In this document: piece by piece, positions 8,504-17,260 of the stretch
Numbering within the stretch: position 1 is the first letter of the stretch
Layout: the number at the start of each line of letters is the position of its first letter
Assembly (NCBI RefSeq): GCF_004342025.1
Contig: NZ_SLWN01000019.1
Coordinates: 62,001 to 126,000 of the forward strand
Origin: Kribbella steppae
GTDB taxonomy: Bacteria; Actinomycetota; Actinomycetes; Propionibacteriales; Kribbellaceae
Direction: 5' to 3'
DNA length: 64,000 bases
Notes under the pieces: generated by a model
The model's database searches: none
What the model saw: only the letters and a program-made list of their open reading frames with translations
Told to the model about the DNA's origin: nothing
Translations under genes and position numbers: made by a program

Positions 8504-9478
8504 CTAGCCGAACGGACGAAGCTTCGCCGCGACTGCGGAGCGTTGCCGTACAGAAAACTTCCTCAGGATGCGGGTCACGTGGGTCTTAACGGTCGGCTCC
8601 GAGATGGCCAGGCGGAGCGCGATCTCTTCGTTGGTGAGGTCGTTTCTAATTAGTTCCGCGATCTCTCGCTCGCGCGGCGTGAGCTTATCCAGCAGCGTCT
8701 GGGAATCGAGCGATGGCACCATGAAGAGTTCTGTCGTCTCGCCCTGCGCCCTCTCGCAAAGGTCCCGCAGAGCAGTTAGTTCATGTCGTATGAGCTCTGG
8801 ATTCGATAGCTCACCTTTGAGGAGGTGGTCGATCTTATTGCGAAGACGTTCCAGTTTGTGTCCAAAGTCCTCGATAATGTCGACGACTGAAATCATAGAT
8901 TTGGCACCTAGGGGGCCATCGGTGAATAGTGTGCTCTGCCGGGCAAGGTCTTCGCGTTCGCGTTGTAGCGCTGTTACCACGCTTCGTGCCAGGACCTGGA
9001 AGGCTTGCACAGTCTCCTCGGTGTAGACATTGGATCGATATGTCTGCATAGAAGCAATCCCGATAACGACGGATCGATCGGGTGGGCTCTGTAGGAGTGG
9101 AATTGCGATCGCGTCGCCAGAAAGGCGCTCCTCGTCCCCGAACGAATGGCCCTTGTTGAGGAGCTTCCCGCTATCCATGCTGTAAATGTATGGCTTGGCG
9201 TGGTTCTTTATCCAAGTTGCTAGCCCTTCCTGGCCATACATCTGGAAACCGGGAGGCTCATACTCCTCTAGTTCATCAAACATGTATGGAATCACAAGAT
9301 ACTGTTCGTCTCGAAAGAAGCCAATATAAAAGCTATCGACGGGACCAATCGTGCCCATCGTGACGCGCCATTGATTGTAAAGTCTGCGGTGCTCGCCGGG
9401 AGCCACGTACCGTATCGTTCGGTCCGCGTTGCGTACGATCTCAGCGATCTTCGGCGAGAATCCTTTGAAACCAGGCAT
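8504..9478 (-). CDS. LuxR-type response regulator with N-terminal sensory region
   Basis: A 324-residue transcription factor with a C-terminal LuxR/GerE helix-turn-helix (about 265-320; LTPREREIAELI and ISEPTVKTHVTRILRK). The N-terminal two thirds have no phosphoacceptor domain and look GAF-like, with a helical linker around 200-255. The ATG at 9478 is chosen over 9508 because GGAGGGATCG lies just upstream. GC is strikingly low (27 of 60 bases in 9181-9240) and the gene uses codons such as AGA and CTA, so it was probably acquired recently. It may control the downstream DUF2690 gene. Confidence 0.8.
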   Translation of the reverse strand: MPGFKGFSPKIAEIVRNADRTIRYVAPGEHRRLYNQWRVTMGTIGPVDSFYIGFFRDEQYLVIPYMFDELEEYEPPGFQMYGQEGLATWIKNHAKPYIYSMDSGKLLNKGHSFGDEERLSGDAIAIPLLQSPPDRSVVIGIASMQTYRSNVYTEETVQAFQVLARSVVTALQREREDLARQSTLFTDGPLGAKSMISVVDIIEDFGHKLERLRNKIDHLLKGELSNPELIRHELTALRDLCERAQGETTELFMVPSLDSQTLLDKLTPREREIAELIRNDLTNEEIALRLAISEPTVKTHVTRILRKFSVRQRSAVAAKLRPFG

Positions 9479-9624
9479 CGATCCCTCCCCGGCATCGGCG
9501 ACAATCATCCTCGATGGCGTGCCGATGTGTCGATCCTTCGCGACTCGGAGTCCAGGGATCCGAACATCGATGCTGCCTGCACATGCGGACAGGCATCGTC
9601 GTCGCCGGCGGTATCGCGCCGGCT

Positions 9625-9694
9625 CGTCCCATAGCTCGGGGTAAAGCAGTGCTTCCTAAACACTGTGCCGCACGTACGAATCCCGCGGCTGGGC
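9625..9694 (+). pseudogene. Degenerate tRNA-Arg(CCT)-like sequence, possible attachment-site relic
   Basis: The stretch keeps tRNA landmarks in order: a D-arm-like TAGCTCGGGGTAAAGCA, an anticodon arm with TTCCTAA loop (anticodon CCT, Arg) between CAGTG and CACTG, and a T-loop-like GTACGAATCCC. The T stem and acceptor stem are broken by several mismatches, so it should not fold into a working tRNA. It sits directly before an integrase remnant, as expected for a decayed tRNA attachment site. Confidence 0.5.
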
Positions 9695-9699
9695 AAGGC

Positions 9700-9992
9700 A
9701 TGCCCGCCTTGCGAAGCGCCACTACGCCAGCGTGACGCTTCACGACGGAGTCAATATCAGGGAGCTCGCCGAGTACCGTGGCCGCCACGACCCCGGGTTC
9801 GCCCTCCGCCTCTACACACATCATCTGCCGTGGTCATACAACAGAGCACGGCAGGCCATCGACCGTCGGATGGCGCGACTCCGGCTGCGGCTGATGGAGC
9901 AGGGACGATTCAGCGGCGGCGTGACTCCCGTCGGCCGATCAGCCGACGGGAACTCGAGGGTGCCACTGACCTGTGGGACTGTCCCTAGCTGA
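9700..9992 (+). mobile_element. C-terminal remnant of a tyrosine site-specific integrase
   Basis: The frame reads RHYASVTLHDGVNIRELAEY, then DPGFALRLYTHHLP and RARQAIDRRM, which closely follows the C-terminal catalytic part of actinobacterial tyrosine recombinases. The nucleophile Tyr (in LYTH) is kept, but the second conserved His of the LGH box is Arg (RGRHDP) and the core-binding and upstream catalytic domains are absent. It ends at 9992, overlapping the convergent acyl-CoA dehydrogenase stop. A 9-bp inverted repeat lies at 9927-9950 and a 7-bp one at 9693-9712. Clearly non-functional. Confidence 0.65.
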
Positions 9993-11148
9993 GGCCCTTC
10001 AGGAGCTGGCGGGCCATGACGATGCGCTGCACCTGGTTGGTGCCTTCGTAGATCTGGGTGATCTTGGCGTCGCGCATCATCCGCTCGACCGGGTAGTCGT
10101 GGGTGTAGCCGTAGCCACCGAGGAGTTGGACGGCGTCGGTGGTGACGGCCATCGCGACATCGGAGGCGAAGCACTTGGCGGCGGCGCCGAAGTAGGTCAG
10201 GTCGGCGTCACCACGTTCCGACCGCGCGGCGGCGGCGTACGTGAGCTGCCGGGCCGCCTCGATCTTCATGCCCATGTCGGCGAGCATGAACTGCAGGCCC
10301 TGGAACTCGGCGATCGCCTTGCCGAACTGCTTGCGTTCCTTGACGTACCCGAGCGCGTAGTCGAGGGCGCCCTGGGCGATCCCGAGGGCCTGCGCGGCGA
10401 TCGTCACCCGGGTGTGGTCCAGCGTTGCCATCGCGGTGCCGAAGCCGGTGCCGGGGTCGCCGATCAGCCGGGACGCCGGGATCCGTACGTTGTCGAAGTA
10501 CACCTCGCGGGTCGGCGAGCCCTTGATGCCGAGCTTCTTCTCCGGCGCGCCGAACGAGACGCCCTCGTCGGACTTCTCCACCACGAAGGCGCTGATCCCC
10601 TTCGAGCGGGCGTCCGGGTCGGTCACCGCGAACACGGTGTAGTAGTCGCTGACACCGGCGTTGGTGATCCACCGCTTCACGCCGTTCAGCACGTAGCTGT
10701 CTCCGTCGAGCACCGCCCGCGTCTTCATCGAGACGGCGTCCGAGCCGGCCTCGGGCTCCGACAGGCAGTACGAGAACATCGCGTCGCCCGCGGCCACCGG
10801 CGGCAGGTACCGCTGCTTGACCTCCTCCGACGCGGACAGCAGCAGCGGCAGCGAGCCGAGCTTGTTCACGGCCGGGATCAGCGAGGTCGAGGCGCAGGCC
10901 CGGGCGACCTCCTCGATCACGATCACCGTCGCGAGCGCGTCCGCCCCGGCGCCGTCGTACTGCTCCGGGATGTGCGGGGCGTGGAAGTCGGACGCCTTCA
11001 GCGCGTCGTACGACGCCTTCGGGAACTCGGCCAGCTCGTCCACGTCACCGGCGTGCGGGGCGACCTTGGCGTCGCAGACGTCGCGGACCGCCTCCCGGAT
11101 CGCCTGGTGCTCCTCGGACAGCGCGTACAGGTCGAAAGAGTTACTCAC
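9985..11148 (-). CDS. Acyl-CoA dehydrogenase
   Basis: FAD-dependent alpha,beta-dehydrogenation of acyl-CoA thioesters, in beta-oxidation or branched-chain amino acid catabolism. The 387-residue protein has the flavin-binding CLSEPEAGSDA region and a C-terminal GGYGYTHDYPVER and YEGTNQVQR block; the Glu of YEGT is the catalytic-base position of short-chain enzymes. The GTG at 11148 (MSNSFDLYALSEE) is preferred; another GTG nine bases upstream is possible. Divergent from ugd. No partner ETF or ligase genes are nearby, so the substrate is open. Confidence 0.9.
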   Translation of the reverse strand: MSNSFDLYALSEEHQAIREAVRDVCDAKVAPHAGDVDELAEFPKASYDALKASDFHAPHIPEQYDGAGADALATVIVIEEVARACASTSLIPAVNKLGSLPLLLSASEEVKQRYLPPVAAGDAMFSYCLSEPEAGSDAVSMKTRAVLDGDSYVLNGVKRWITNAGVSDYYTVFAVTDPDARSKGISAFVVEKSDEGVSFGAPEKKLGIKGSPTREVYFDNVRIPASRLIGDPGTGFGTAMATLDHTRVTIAAQALGIAQGALDYALGYVKERKQFGKAIAEFQGLQFMLADMGMKIEAARQLTYAAAARSERGDADLTYFGAAAKCFASDVAMAVTTDAVQLLGGYGYTHDYPVERMMRDAKITQIYEGTNQVQRIVMARQLLKGLS

Positions 11149-11284
11149 GAGTTGCACTGTACGACGCGACGCCCGCGCAACGGCACCCGTCGGACGCCGA
11201 AAGTGACCAACAGCGCACGCGGTGGAGGACCGGTGGACATGAGCCGGTCACCGGCTGATAACCGCGGTGGGTAGAGTCCCGGGC

Positions 11285-12622
11285 ATGAGTGAAGCGACCT
11301 CCCGCCCCCTGCGGATCGCCGTGATCGGTACCAGCTACCTGGGCGCGAACACCGCCGCGGGGATGGCCGAGTTCGGGTTCGACGTGATCGGAGTCGAGAT
11401 CGACGAGCACCGGCTGAAGCTGCTGAACGACGGCAAGGCGCCGCTGTACGAGCCAGGCCTGGACCCACTGCTGAAGAAGCACGTCGACTCCGGCCGGCTG
11501 CGGTTCACCAAGGACTACCGCGAGATCGCGGACTGGGCCGACGTGCACTTCATCGCGGTCGGCACCCCGCAGCTCGAGGGCAGCGAAGCGGCCGACCTGT
11601 CCCAGGTCAACTCGGTCGTCGACATGCTCGCGCCGCTGCTGACCCAGCCGACGCTGGTGGTCGGCCGGTCCACGGTCCCGGTCGGTACGTCGAAGCTCGT
11701 CGAGGCCCGGTTCCACGCCGAGGCCCCGGCCGGTACGGCGGTCGAGATCGCCTGGCAGCCCGAGTTCCTCCGCGAGGCGCACGGCGTGGAGGACACGCTG
11801 CACCCGGACCGGCTCGTGTTCGGCGTCGAGTCGGAGACCGCGGAGGCCCGGATGCGCGAGGTGTTCGCCACCCCGATCGCCGAGGGTACGCCGGTGGTCG
11901 TGTGCAACCGGCCTACCGCCGAGCTGGTCAAGGGCGGCGCGAACGCCTTCCTGGCCACGAAGATCTCGTTCATCAACGCGCTCGCCGAGATGGCCGACGC
12001 GTCCGGTGCCGACGTCACCCAGCTGGCGGACGCACTGGGGTTCGACAAGCGGATCGGCCGCGGCATGCTGAACGCGGGTCCCGGGTACGGCGGCGGCTGC
12101 CTGCCGAAGGACCTGCGTGCCTTCATGCACCGGGCCGGTGAGCTCGGTGTCGAAGAGGTGATCACGCTGCTGCGTGAGGTGGACGACATCAACCAGCACC
12201 GCCGGGCCCGGATCGTCGACCTCGCTCACGAGGTGCTCGGCGCGGAGTGGGTCGGCCGGAACGTGACCGTCCTCGGTGCCGCGTTCAAGGCCGGTACGGA
12301 CGATGTCCGCGACTCGCCTGCCCTCGACGTGGCCGGCCGGATCCAGCTGCACGGCGCCAACGTCACCGTCTACGACCCGGAGGCGATGGAGAACGCTCGT
12401 AAGGTCCGGCCGACACTGCGGTACGCCGGCTCGGCCATCGAGGCCTGCGAGGGTGCGCACGTCGTACTGCATCTGACCGAGTGGCCTGAGTTCCGCCAGC
12501 TCGACCCGGTGGCACTGAAGCAGGTCGTCGCCACACCCGCCCTCATCGACGCCCGGCTGCTGCTGGACGCGGCCGTCTGGCGTGCGGCCGGCTGGACCTA
12601 CCGGGCGCCTGGAAGGCCCTAA
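11285..12622 (+). CDS. ugd: UDP-glucose 6-dehydrogenase family protein
   Basis: NAD-dependent two-step oxidation of a UDP- or GDP-hexose to the uronate. The 445-residue protein has an N-terminal Rossmann motif (IGTSYLGANTA, about 13-23), the central dimerisation helix and the catalytic Cys loop GYGGGCLPKD near residue 266, plus a C-terminal nucleotide-binding domain. It supplies activated uronic acid for surface polysaccharide. The ATG at 11285 is used; an earlier in-frame start at 11267 lacks a ribosome site. Its stop overlaps that of the convergent MFS gene by four bases. Confidence 0.9.
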   Translation: MSEATSRPLRIAVIGTSYLGANTAAGMAEFGFDVIGVEIDEHRLKLLNDGKAPLYEPGLDPLLKKHVDSGRLRFTKDYREIADWADVHFIAVGTPQLEGSEAADLSQVNSVVDMLAPLLTQPTLVVGRSTVPVGTSKLVEARFHAEAPAGTAVEIAWQPEFLREAHGVEDTLHPDRLVFGVESETAEARMREVFATPIAEGTPVVVCNRPTAELVKGGANAFLATKISFINALAEMADASGADVTQLADALGFDKRIGRGMLNAGPGYGGGCLPKDLRAFMHRAGELGVEEVITLLREVDDINQHRRARIVDLAHEVLGAEWVGRNVTVLGAAFKAGTDDVRDSPALDVAGRIQLHGANVTVYDPEAMENARKVRPTLRYAGSAIEACEGAHVVLHLTEWPEFRQLDPVALKQVVATPALIDARLLLDAAVWRAAGWTYRAPGRP

Positions 12623-13839
12623 GTCACGGTCGCCGAGCGCAGGACGGGTCGACTCAGGACGACGAGACCCGTCAGCGCCGCGGCGATCGAGATGCCGAGA
12701 CACACACCGGTGATGCCGACGCCCTCCAGTTCCGTGAGGCTGCCGAGGATCGGGTTCATCACGACGAGCGCCAGGCTCTGACACAGCACCACGACCGACT
12801 GCAGCCGCGACTGGTACTCACGCTCGACCGAGTTCATCAGCAGCGGCAGCACGTGCCCGGTGAAGGTCCCTACGCCGATTCCGCTGAGCACACCGGCCGC
12901 GAACGCCAGCGGCAGCGGTTCGAGAACCGACAGACCGAACAGCCCCACAGCAGCGACCAGCAGGCCGAGCGCGGCGAACACACCGGGCCGCGGGAACGCC
13001 CCACGCATGAGGATGCGCAGCGCGATCACGCCCACGCCCAGACTTCGGCTCGCCACCAGCAGGCCTGCATTCGCAGCGTCCCACCCGTGGGCCCTGGCCA
13101 GCAGGGGAAACAGCAGCGCGTCCAGCGGCATCAGCAGCCCGGCGGCGACCGTCATCGTGATCAGCAGCGCGCGGGTGAGCGGCCGGCCGAAGGCGACCTT
13201 GATCCCGGCCACGATCGACCGGAGCATGCCGGTCGGCATCTCGCCGGGCGGGCTGATCGTGTTCCGCAGCAGGATCAGTACGACGATCATCACGCCGAAG
13301 GTGATGGCATCGAACGCGGCCGCGGCGGCGAGGCCCTGCCAGCTGACCAGGACGCCGCCGACCGCGGTGCCGCTGACGGCGAAGACGACGCCGGTGACCT
13401 GGAAACTGGCCAGTGCCCGCGGCACCTGCTCCGGCGGGACGAGCAGCCGCGGCATCGAGCGCGACGACGGCAGGAAGAACGCGTCGATCACGCCGACCAC
13501 GAGTGCCAGGGCGACCAGGAGCCAGACCGGCTCGCCCGCTGCCAGAGTGGCCGGGACCAGTGCGGTCGTCACGACGAACATCGCCGCACAACTGACCATC
13601 AGGACGCGTGGTGCGCCGAACCGGTCGCCGACCGCGCCGCCGACCAGCAGCAGGGCGGCGCGCGGCGCGGCGGCGAGGAGCAGGATCAACCCGGCGACTC
13701 GGCCGCCGTGTTGGCTGGCGGACCATCCGATGGCAAACGTCATCGTCAGGTCGCCGAGCAGGGACACGGCGGCGCCGAACAGCCAGATCCAGTAGCGGAC
13801 CGGGATGCGCTGCGTATCCGATTCAGCGGGCGGAGTCAC
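12619..13839 (-). CDS. MFS transporter, DHA3/enterobactin-exporter-like
   Basis: A 406-residue major facilitator with roughly 12 hydrophobic segments and the motif-A-like GGAVGDRFGAPR between helices 2 and 3. The overall pattern is that of MFS_3/DHA3 exporters of drugs or siderophores. Starts with GTG at 13839. It is a single gene, convergent with ugd; there is no biosynthetic cluster from which to infer a substrate. Confidence 0.8.
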   Translation of the reverse strand: MTPPAESDTQRIPVRYWIWLFGAAVSLLGDLTMTFAIGWSASQHGGRVAGLILLLAAAPRAALLLVGGAVGDRFGAPRVLMVSCAAMFVVTTALVPATLAAGEPVWLLVALALVVGVIDAFFLPSSRSMPRLLVPPEQVPRALASFQVTGVVFAVSGTAVGGVLVSWQGLAAAAAFDAITFGVMIVVLILLRNTISPPGEMPTGMLRSIVAGIKVAFGRPLTRALLITMTVAAGLLMPLDALLFPLLARAHGWDAANAGLLVASRSLGVGVIALRILMRGAFPRPGVFAALGLLVAAVGLFGLSVLEPLPLAFAAGVLSGIGVGTFTGHVLPLLMNSVEREYQSRLQSVVVLCQSLALVVMNPILGSLTELEGVGITGVCLGISIAAALTGLVVLSRPVLRSATVT

Positions 13840-13913
13840 GATCGATGACCTTAGACGACATCGGTTGGGATCTCACGGCTACCCGGACACGCCCTGTGGA
13901 AAACCGGTCTAGC

Positions 13914-14417
13914 TCAGTCTTTACGGAGCTCTGCCGCGCCGTCACGCACCGTACTGCCCTTGGCCCGGGCGAGGTCGGCCAGCGACTCCTGGAACGCGAC
14001 CATCCGGTCCCGCAGTTTCTCGTCCGAGGCGGCCAGAATCCGGACCGCGAGCAGGCCCGCGTTTCGGGCGTTGCCGATCGAGACCGTGGCCACCGGCACC
14101 CCGGCCGGCATCTGCACGATCGAGAGCAGCGAGTCCATCCCGTCCAGGTACTTCAGCGGCACCGGTACGCCGATCACCGGCAGCGGAGTCACCGACGCCA
14201 GCATGCCCGGCAGGTGCGCGGCACCGCCGGCGCCCGCGATCAGCACCTTGAGACCCCGCTCGTGCGCTGACCGCCCGTAGTCGATCATCTCGGTCGGCAT
14301 CCGGTGCGCCGACACCACATCTGCCTCAAAGGGCACGTCGAACTCGACGCACACCTCGGCCGCGGCCTTCATCGTCGGCCAGTCGGAGTCCGACCCCATC
14401 ACGATTCCCACACTCAT
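13914..14417 (-). CDS. purE: N5-carboxyaminoimidazole ribonucleotide mutase
   Basis: Moves the carboxyl group of N5-CAIR to C4, giving CAIR in de novo purine synthesis. The 167-residue protein shows the class I PurE phosphate-binding start (GIVMGSDSDWPTM) and the SAHRMP and AGAGGAAHLPGM motifs (catalytic His in SAHR). It starts 14 nt after the end of purK on the same strand, so the pair forms an operon and acts in sequence. Confidence 0.95.
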   Translation of the reverse strand: MSVGIVMGSDSDWPTMKAAAEVCVEFDVPFEADVVSAHRMPTEMIDYGRSAHERGLKVLIAGAGGAAHLPGMLASVTPLPVIGVPVPLKYLDGMDSLLSIVQMPAGVPVATVSIGNARNAGLLAVRILAASDEKLRDRMVAFQESLADLARAKGSTVRDGAAELRKD

Positions 14418-14431
14418 GCAGCAGCCAGCCC

Positions 14432-15604
14432 TTACTCGTCGATGGTGCCGGTCAGGTACGCGGCCGCGTGCCGGGCGCGTTCACGGACGTCCTCGAGGTC
14501 ATCGCCGTACGCCGTGACATGGCCGACCTTGCGCCCCGGTTTCACGGACTTGCCGTAGAAGTGGACCTTCAGCCCGGGATCGCGGGCCATGCAGTGCAGC
14601 AGCCCGCGGTGCATGTCCTCGACATCCCCGCCGAGCACGTTGACCATCACCGTGTACGGCGCTCGCGCGGCCGGCGATCCGAGGGGCAGGTCGAGCACCG
14701 CGCGGAGGTGGTTCTCGAACTGGGAGGTGACTGCGCCGTCGATCGACCAGTGGCCGGTGTTGTGCGGGCGCATCGCCAGCTCGTTGACCAGCAGGCGGCC
14801 GTCACGGGCCTCGAACATCTCCACCGCGAGGATGCCGATCACACCGAGCTCGCCGGCGATCTTGAGCGCGGTCTGCTGGGCCTGGGCTGCCCGGTCCGGG
14901 GCGAGACCGGGCGCGGGCGCGGTGACCTCGACGCAGATGCCGTCCCGCTGCACCGATTCGACGATCGGGTAGGCGACCGCCTGGCCGTGCGGCGACCGGG
15001 CCACGATCGCGGACAGCTCGCGGACGAAGTCGACCTTCTCCTCGGCCAGGATCGGTACGCCGGAGCCGAAGGCGGCTGTGACTGCCTCGTCGTCCGGACC
15101 GTCCACGAACCAGACACCCTTGCCGTCGTACCCGCCGCGGGTGGTCTTCAGGATGATCGGGAAACCGCCGACCCGCTTGGCGAAGTCCTCGACGTCGGCG
15201 GGTGACTCGACCACCTGGTGGGCCGGGGACGGCGCGTCGAAACTGTCCAGGCGGCGGCGCATGACCGCCTTGTCCTGCGCATGGACCAGGGCGTCCGGGC
15301 CAGGGTGAACCTTCACACCGTCCGACTCCAGGGTGTGCAGCAGGTCGGTGGGTACGTGCTCGTGGTCGAAGGTGACCACGTCACACTCAGCGGCGAACCG
15401 CCGTACCGTCTCGGGATCGCGGTAGTCGCCGACGGGCGCGTCGGCCACCGCCTGGGCCGCGGACACCGCCGGGCCCTCGGCCAGCACCCGGAGCTGGATG
15501 CCGAGCGCGACCGCGGTTTCCTGCGTCATCCGGGCCAGCTGCCCGCCGCCGACCATTCCGACCACCGGCGTACCGACGGGGAGGTCCTTCCGTTCGAACT
15601 TCAC
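14432..15604 (-). CDS. purK: N5-carboxyaminoimidazole ribonucleotide synthase
   Basis: ATP-grasp enzyme that carboxylates AIR to N5-CAIR, the step before PurE. Seen are the N-terminal GMVGGGQLARM, the ATP-grasp lid ILKTTRGGYDGKG and the metal/ATP site LLVNELAMRPHNTGHW. About 390 residues from the GTG at 15604 (MKFERKDLP), which matches the usual family N-terminus; an ATG seven codons upstream is also possible. First gene of the purK-purE operon. Confidence 0.94.
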   Translation of the reverse strand: MKFERKDLPVGTPVVGMVGGGQLARMTQETAVALGIQLRVLAEGPAVSAAQAVADAPVGDYRDPETVRRFAAECDVVTFDHEHVPTDLLHTLESDGVKVHPGPDALVHAQDKAVMRRRLDSFDAPSPAHQVVESPADVEDFAKRVGGFPIILKTTRGGYDGKGVWFVDGPDDEAVTAAFGSGVPILAEEKVDFVRELSAIVARSPHGQAVAYPIVESVQRDGICVEVTAPAPGLAPDRAAQAQQTALKIAGELGVIGILAVEMFEARDGRLLVNELAMRPHNTGHWSIDGAVTSQFENHLRAVLDLPLGSPAARAPYTVMVNVLGGDVEDMHRGLLHCMARDPGLKVHFYGKSVKPGRKVGHVTAYGDDLEDVRERARHAAAYLTGTIDE

Positions 15605-15757
15605 AGCCTGGAGCCTAATGTCCATACATCACCGCCGCGCAGCCGGCCGCAGTGACGCGCTGGGGCACGCGGGGGATTTCGGACTCGGCCCGGTCGCCGG
15701 GTACCGTGGGAAGCTGCCCTCCCGTTGCGGTGTGATCACAGAAGGTTCCGGAGACCG

Positions 15758-16318
15758 TTGAAGCTCGTCACCACGCTGTATCGCCAGGTCGAGCACCTAG
15801 TACACGAAGTGGCCAAGTTCGGTCTGGTCGGTCTGCTCGGCATGGTCGTCGATCTGCCGATCTACAACTGGCTGGTCTTCAACAACCCGCTGGTCATCGC
15901 CGACTCGGGCGTCGGCATGCTGCACCACAAGCCGCTGACCGCGAAGTTCATCTCGGTCACGGCCGCGACCATCGCGACGTACCTGGGTAACCGGCACTGG
16001 ACCTGGCGGCACCGCGAGCGCACCGGGCTGCACCGCGAGTACGTGCTGTTCTTCGTGCTGAACGGCGTCGGCCTGCTGATCGCGGCCGGCTGCCTCGGCT
16101 TCTCCCGCTACGTGCTGGACCTGCACAGCTGGCTGGCCGACAACATCTCGGCGAACGTGATCGGCCTCGGCCTCGGCACGCTGTTCCGCTTCTGGTCCTA
16201 TCGAAAGTTCGTCTTCCGCGAGGAGATCGAGCTCGACGAAGCCGAACACACCTCAGCCCCCGATTCCCCCGCCGAACTAGACGGCGAATCCACCGGCGAC
16301 CTACCCGTCGTCCGCTGA
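15758..16318 (+). CDS. GtrA-family membrane protein
   Basis: A 186-residue protein with four predicted membrane helices of the GtrA family, flippase-like proteins that support transfer of polyprenyl-linked sugars to surface polymers. Family features include KFGLVGLLGMVVDLPIYNWL at the start and LGNRHWTWRHR after helix 2, and FRFWSYRKFVF near the end; an acidic tail follows. The TTG at 15758, four bases behind a GGAG, is chosen over the GTG at 15725 because it removes a non-conserved basic leader. Followed by a strong terminator. Confidence 0.82.
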   Translation: MKLVTTLYRQVEHLVHEVAKFGLVGLLGMVVDLPIYNWLVFNNPLVIADSGVGMLHHKPLTAKFISVTAATIATYLGNRHWTWRHRERTGLHREYVLFFVLNGVGLLIAAGCLGFSRYVLDLHSWLADNISANVIGLGLGTLFRFWSYRKFVFREEIELDEAEHTSAPDSPAELDGESTGDLPVVR

Positions 16319-16330
16319 CACAGACTTACG

Positions 16331-16363
16331 AAGCGGCGCCACCCTTGTCGGGTGGCGCCGCTT
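16331..16363. terminator. Bidirectional hairpin terminator
   Basis: A perfect 14-bp stem (AAGCGGCGCCACCC and its complement) with a 5-nt loop, followed by TTCTG. It lies between the convergent GtrA and PhyH genes and can end both transcripts. Confidence 0.85.
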
Positions 16364-16377
16364 TCTGTTGTGGCGGA

Positions 16378-17196
16378 TCAGTGGGGCCAGAGGAGGGGTT
16401 GGACGGCGGGGTCGGTGTAGTCGGGGCCGTTAGTTGCCGGGTCGGTGCGGACAAGGGTGTCGTTGGGGTGGTTTGCGCCGGGGCGCCAGCGGTTGTCGGT
16501 GGGCTGGAGGTGGATCGCGAGGGACCGGCGTGGCGCGGTGCCGCGGTTGGCTGAGCTGCCGTGGACGGTTCGGCAGTGGTGGAAGCTGACCTGCCCTCTG
16601 CGCATCCGGGGCGTGAACGGGGTCGGATCGAAGCCCTGGGCGATGAGCGCGGCATCGAGGGCCGCACTGTCCTGGGAGAAGAAGTCCAGACCAGTGACGT
16701 CCCACTGGTGACTGCCGGGCAGGAACGAGACCGCGCCGTTGACCTCGTCGACGTCGTGGAAGCCGACCCAGGCGGTGAGCATGCTGTCCGACGTACAGGA
16801 CTGCCAGTACTGCCGGTCGGTGTGCCAGCCCACCCGGGCCGTGCCGCCCGGCCGGTCGACCGGCTTCCTGAGGAGTTGGTCGTGCCACAGCCGGATCCCG
16901 TCCGCGCCGGACAGCGCGGCGGCGGTAGCACCGATCACCGGATGCCGCACCAGGGCCGCCAGTTCGTCGACCCGGAGCGAGGCGTAGTCGTTCTTCCGGA
17001 GTACGTCGCCATCGGACGGCTGCCAGCCCCGCGTCGAGGGCAGGTCAGGGAGCGCGTGATCGTGGTCGTCCGCGTAGAAGCGCTCCATGCCGCGCTCGGC
17101 CGCGTCGAGTACGTCGGGCGCCAGGATCACCGGCGAGATCCAGTAGCCGTGCTCACGATAGAAGGCGATGTCATCAGGTCCTGGCTGCATGCTCAC
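16378..17196 (-). CDS. Phytanoyl-CoA dioxygenase (PhyH) family protein
   Basis: Fe(II)/2-oxoglutarate-dependent oxygenase of the PhyH family, 272 residues. The metal-binding HxD is H125-x-D127 in GWHTDRQYW, the distal His lies in HCRTVHGSS, and an Arg for 2-oxoglutarate follows (PRRSLAIHL). Substrates in this family include small metabolites as well as acyl-CoAs, so the substrate is unknown. A GTG at 17196 and an ATG two codons later are both possible starts. Divergent from an AraC regulator across 64 bp, which suggests regulation by it. Confidence 0.83.
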   Translation of the reverse strand: MSMQPGPDDIAFYREHGYWISPVILAPDVLDAAERGMERFYADDHDHALPDLPSTRGWQPSDGDVLRKNDYASLRVDELAALVRHPVIGATAAALSGADGIRLWHDQLLRKPVDRPGGTARVGWHTDRQYWQSCTSDSMLTAWVGFHDVDEVNGAVSFLPGSHQWDVTGLDFFSQDSAALDAALIAQGFDPTPFTPRMRRGQVSFHHCRTVHGSSANRGTAPRRSLAIHLQPTDNRWRPGANHPNDTLVRTDPATNGPDYTDPAVQPLLWPH

Positions 17197-17260
17197 ACGG
17201 TAGGAAGCCGGCGACGGCTGACGCGTTGCCGATGTTCAGCAGACTGGACACAATCTTCAG

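Noticed and set aside
9927..9950. Perfect 9-bp inverted repeat as a terminator of the acyl-CoA dehydrogenase gene
   Set aside because: It has no T-run in the required direction and lies inside the integrase remnant frame. It may contribute to termination but cannot be called on this evidence.
11141..12784. 547-residue minus-strand frame opposite ugd
   Set aside because: Antisense to a well-conserved UDP-glucose dehydrogenase. Its His/Arg/Asp-rich composition is that of a high-GC shadow frame.
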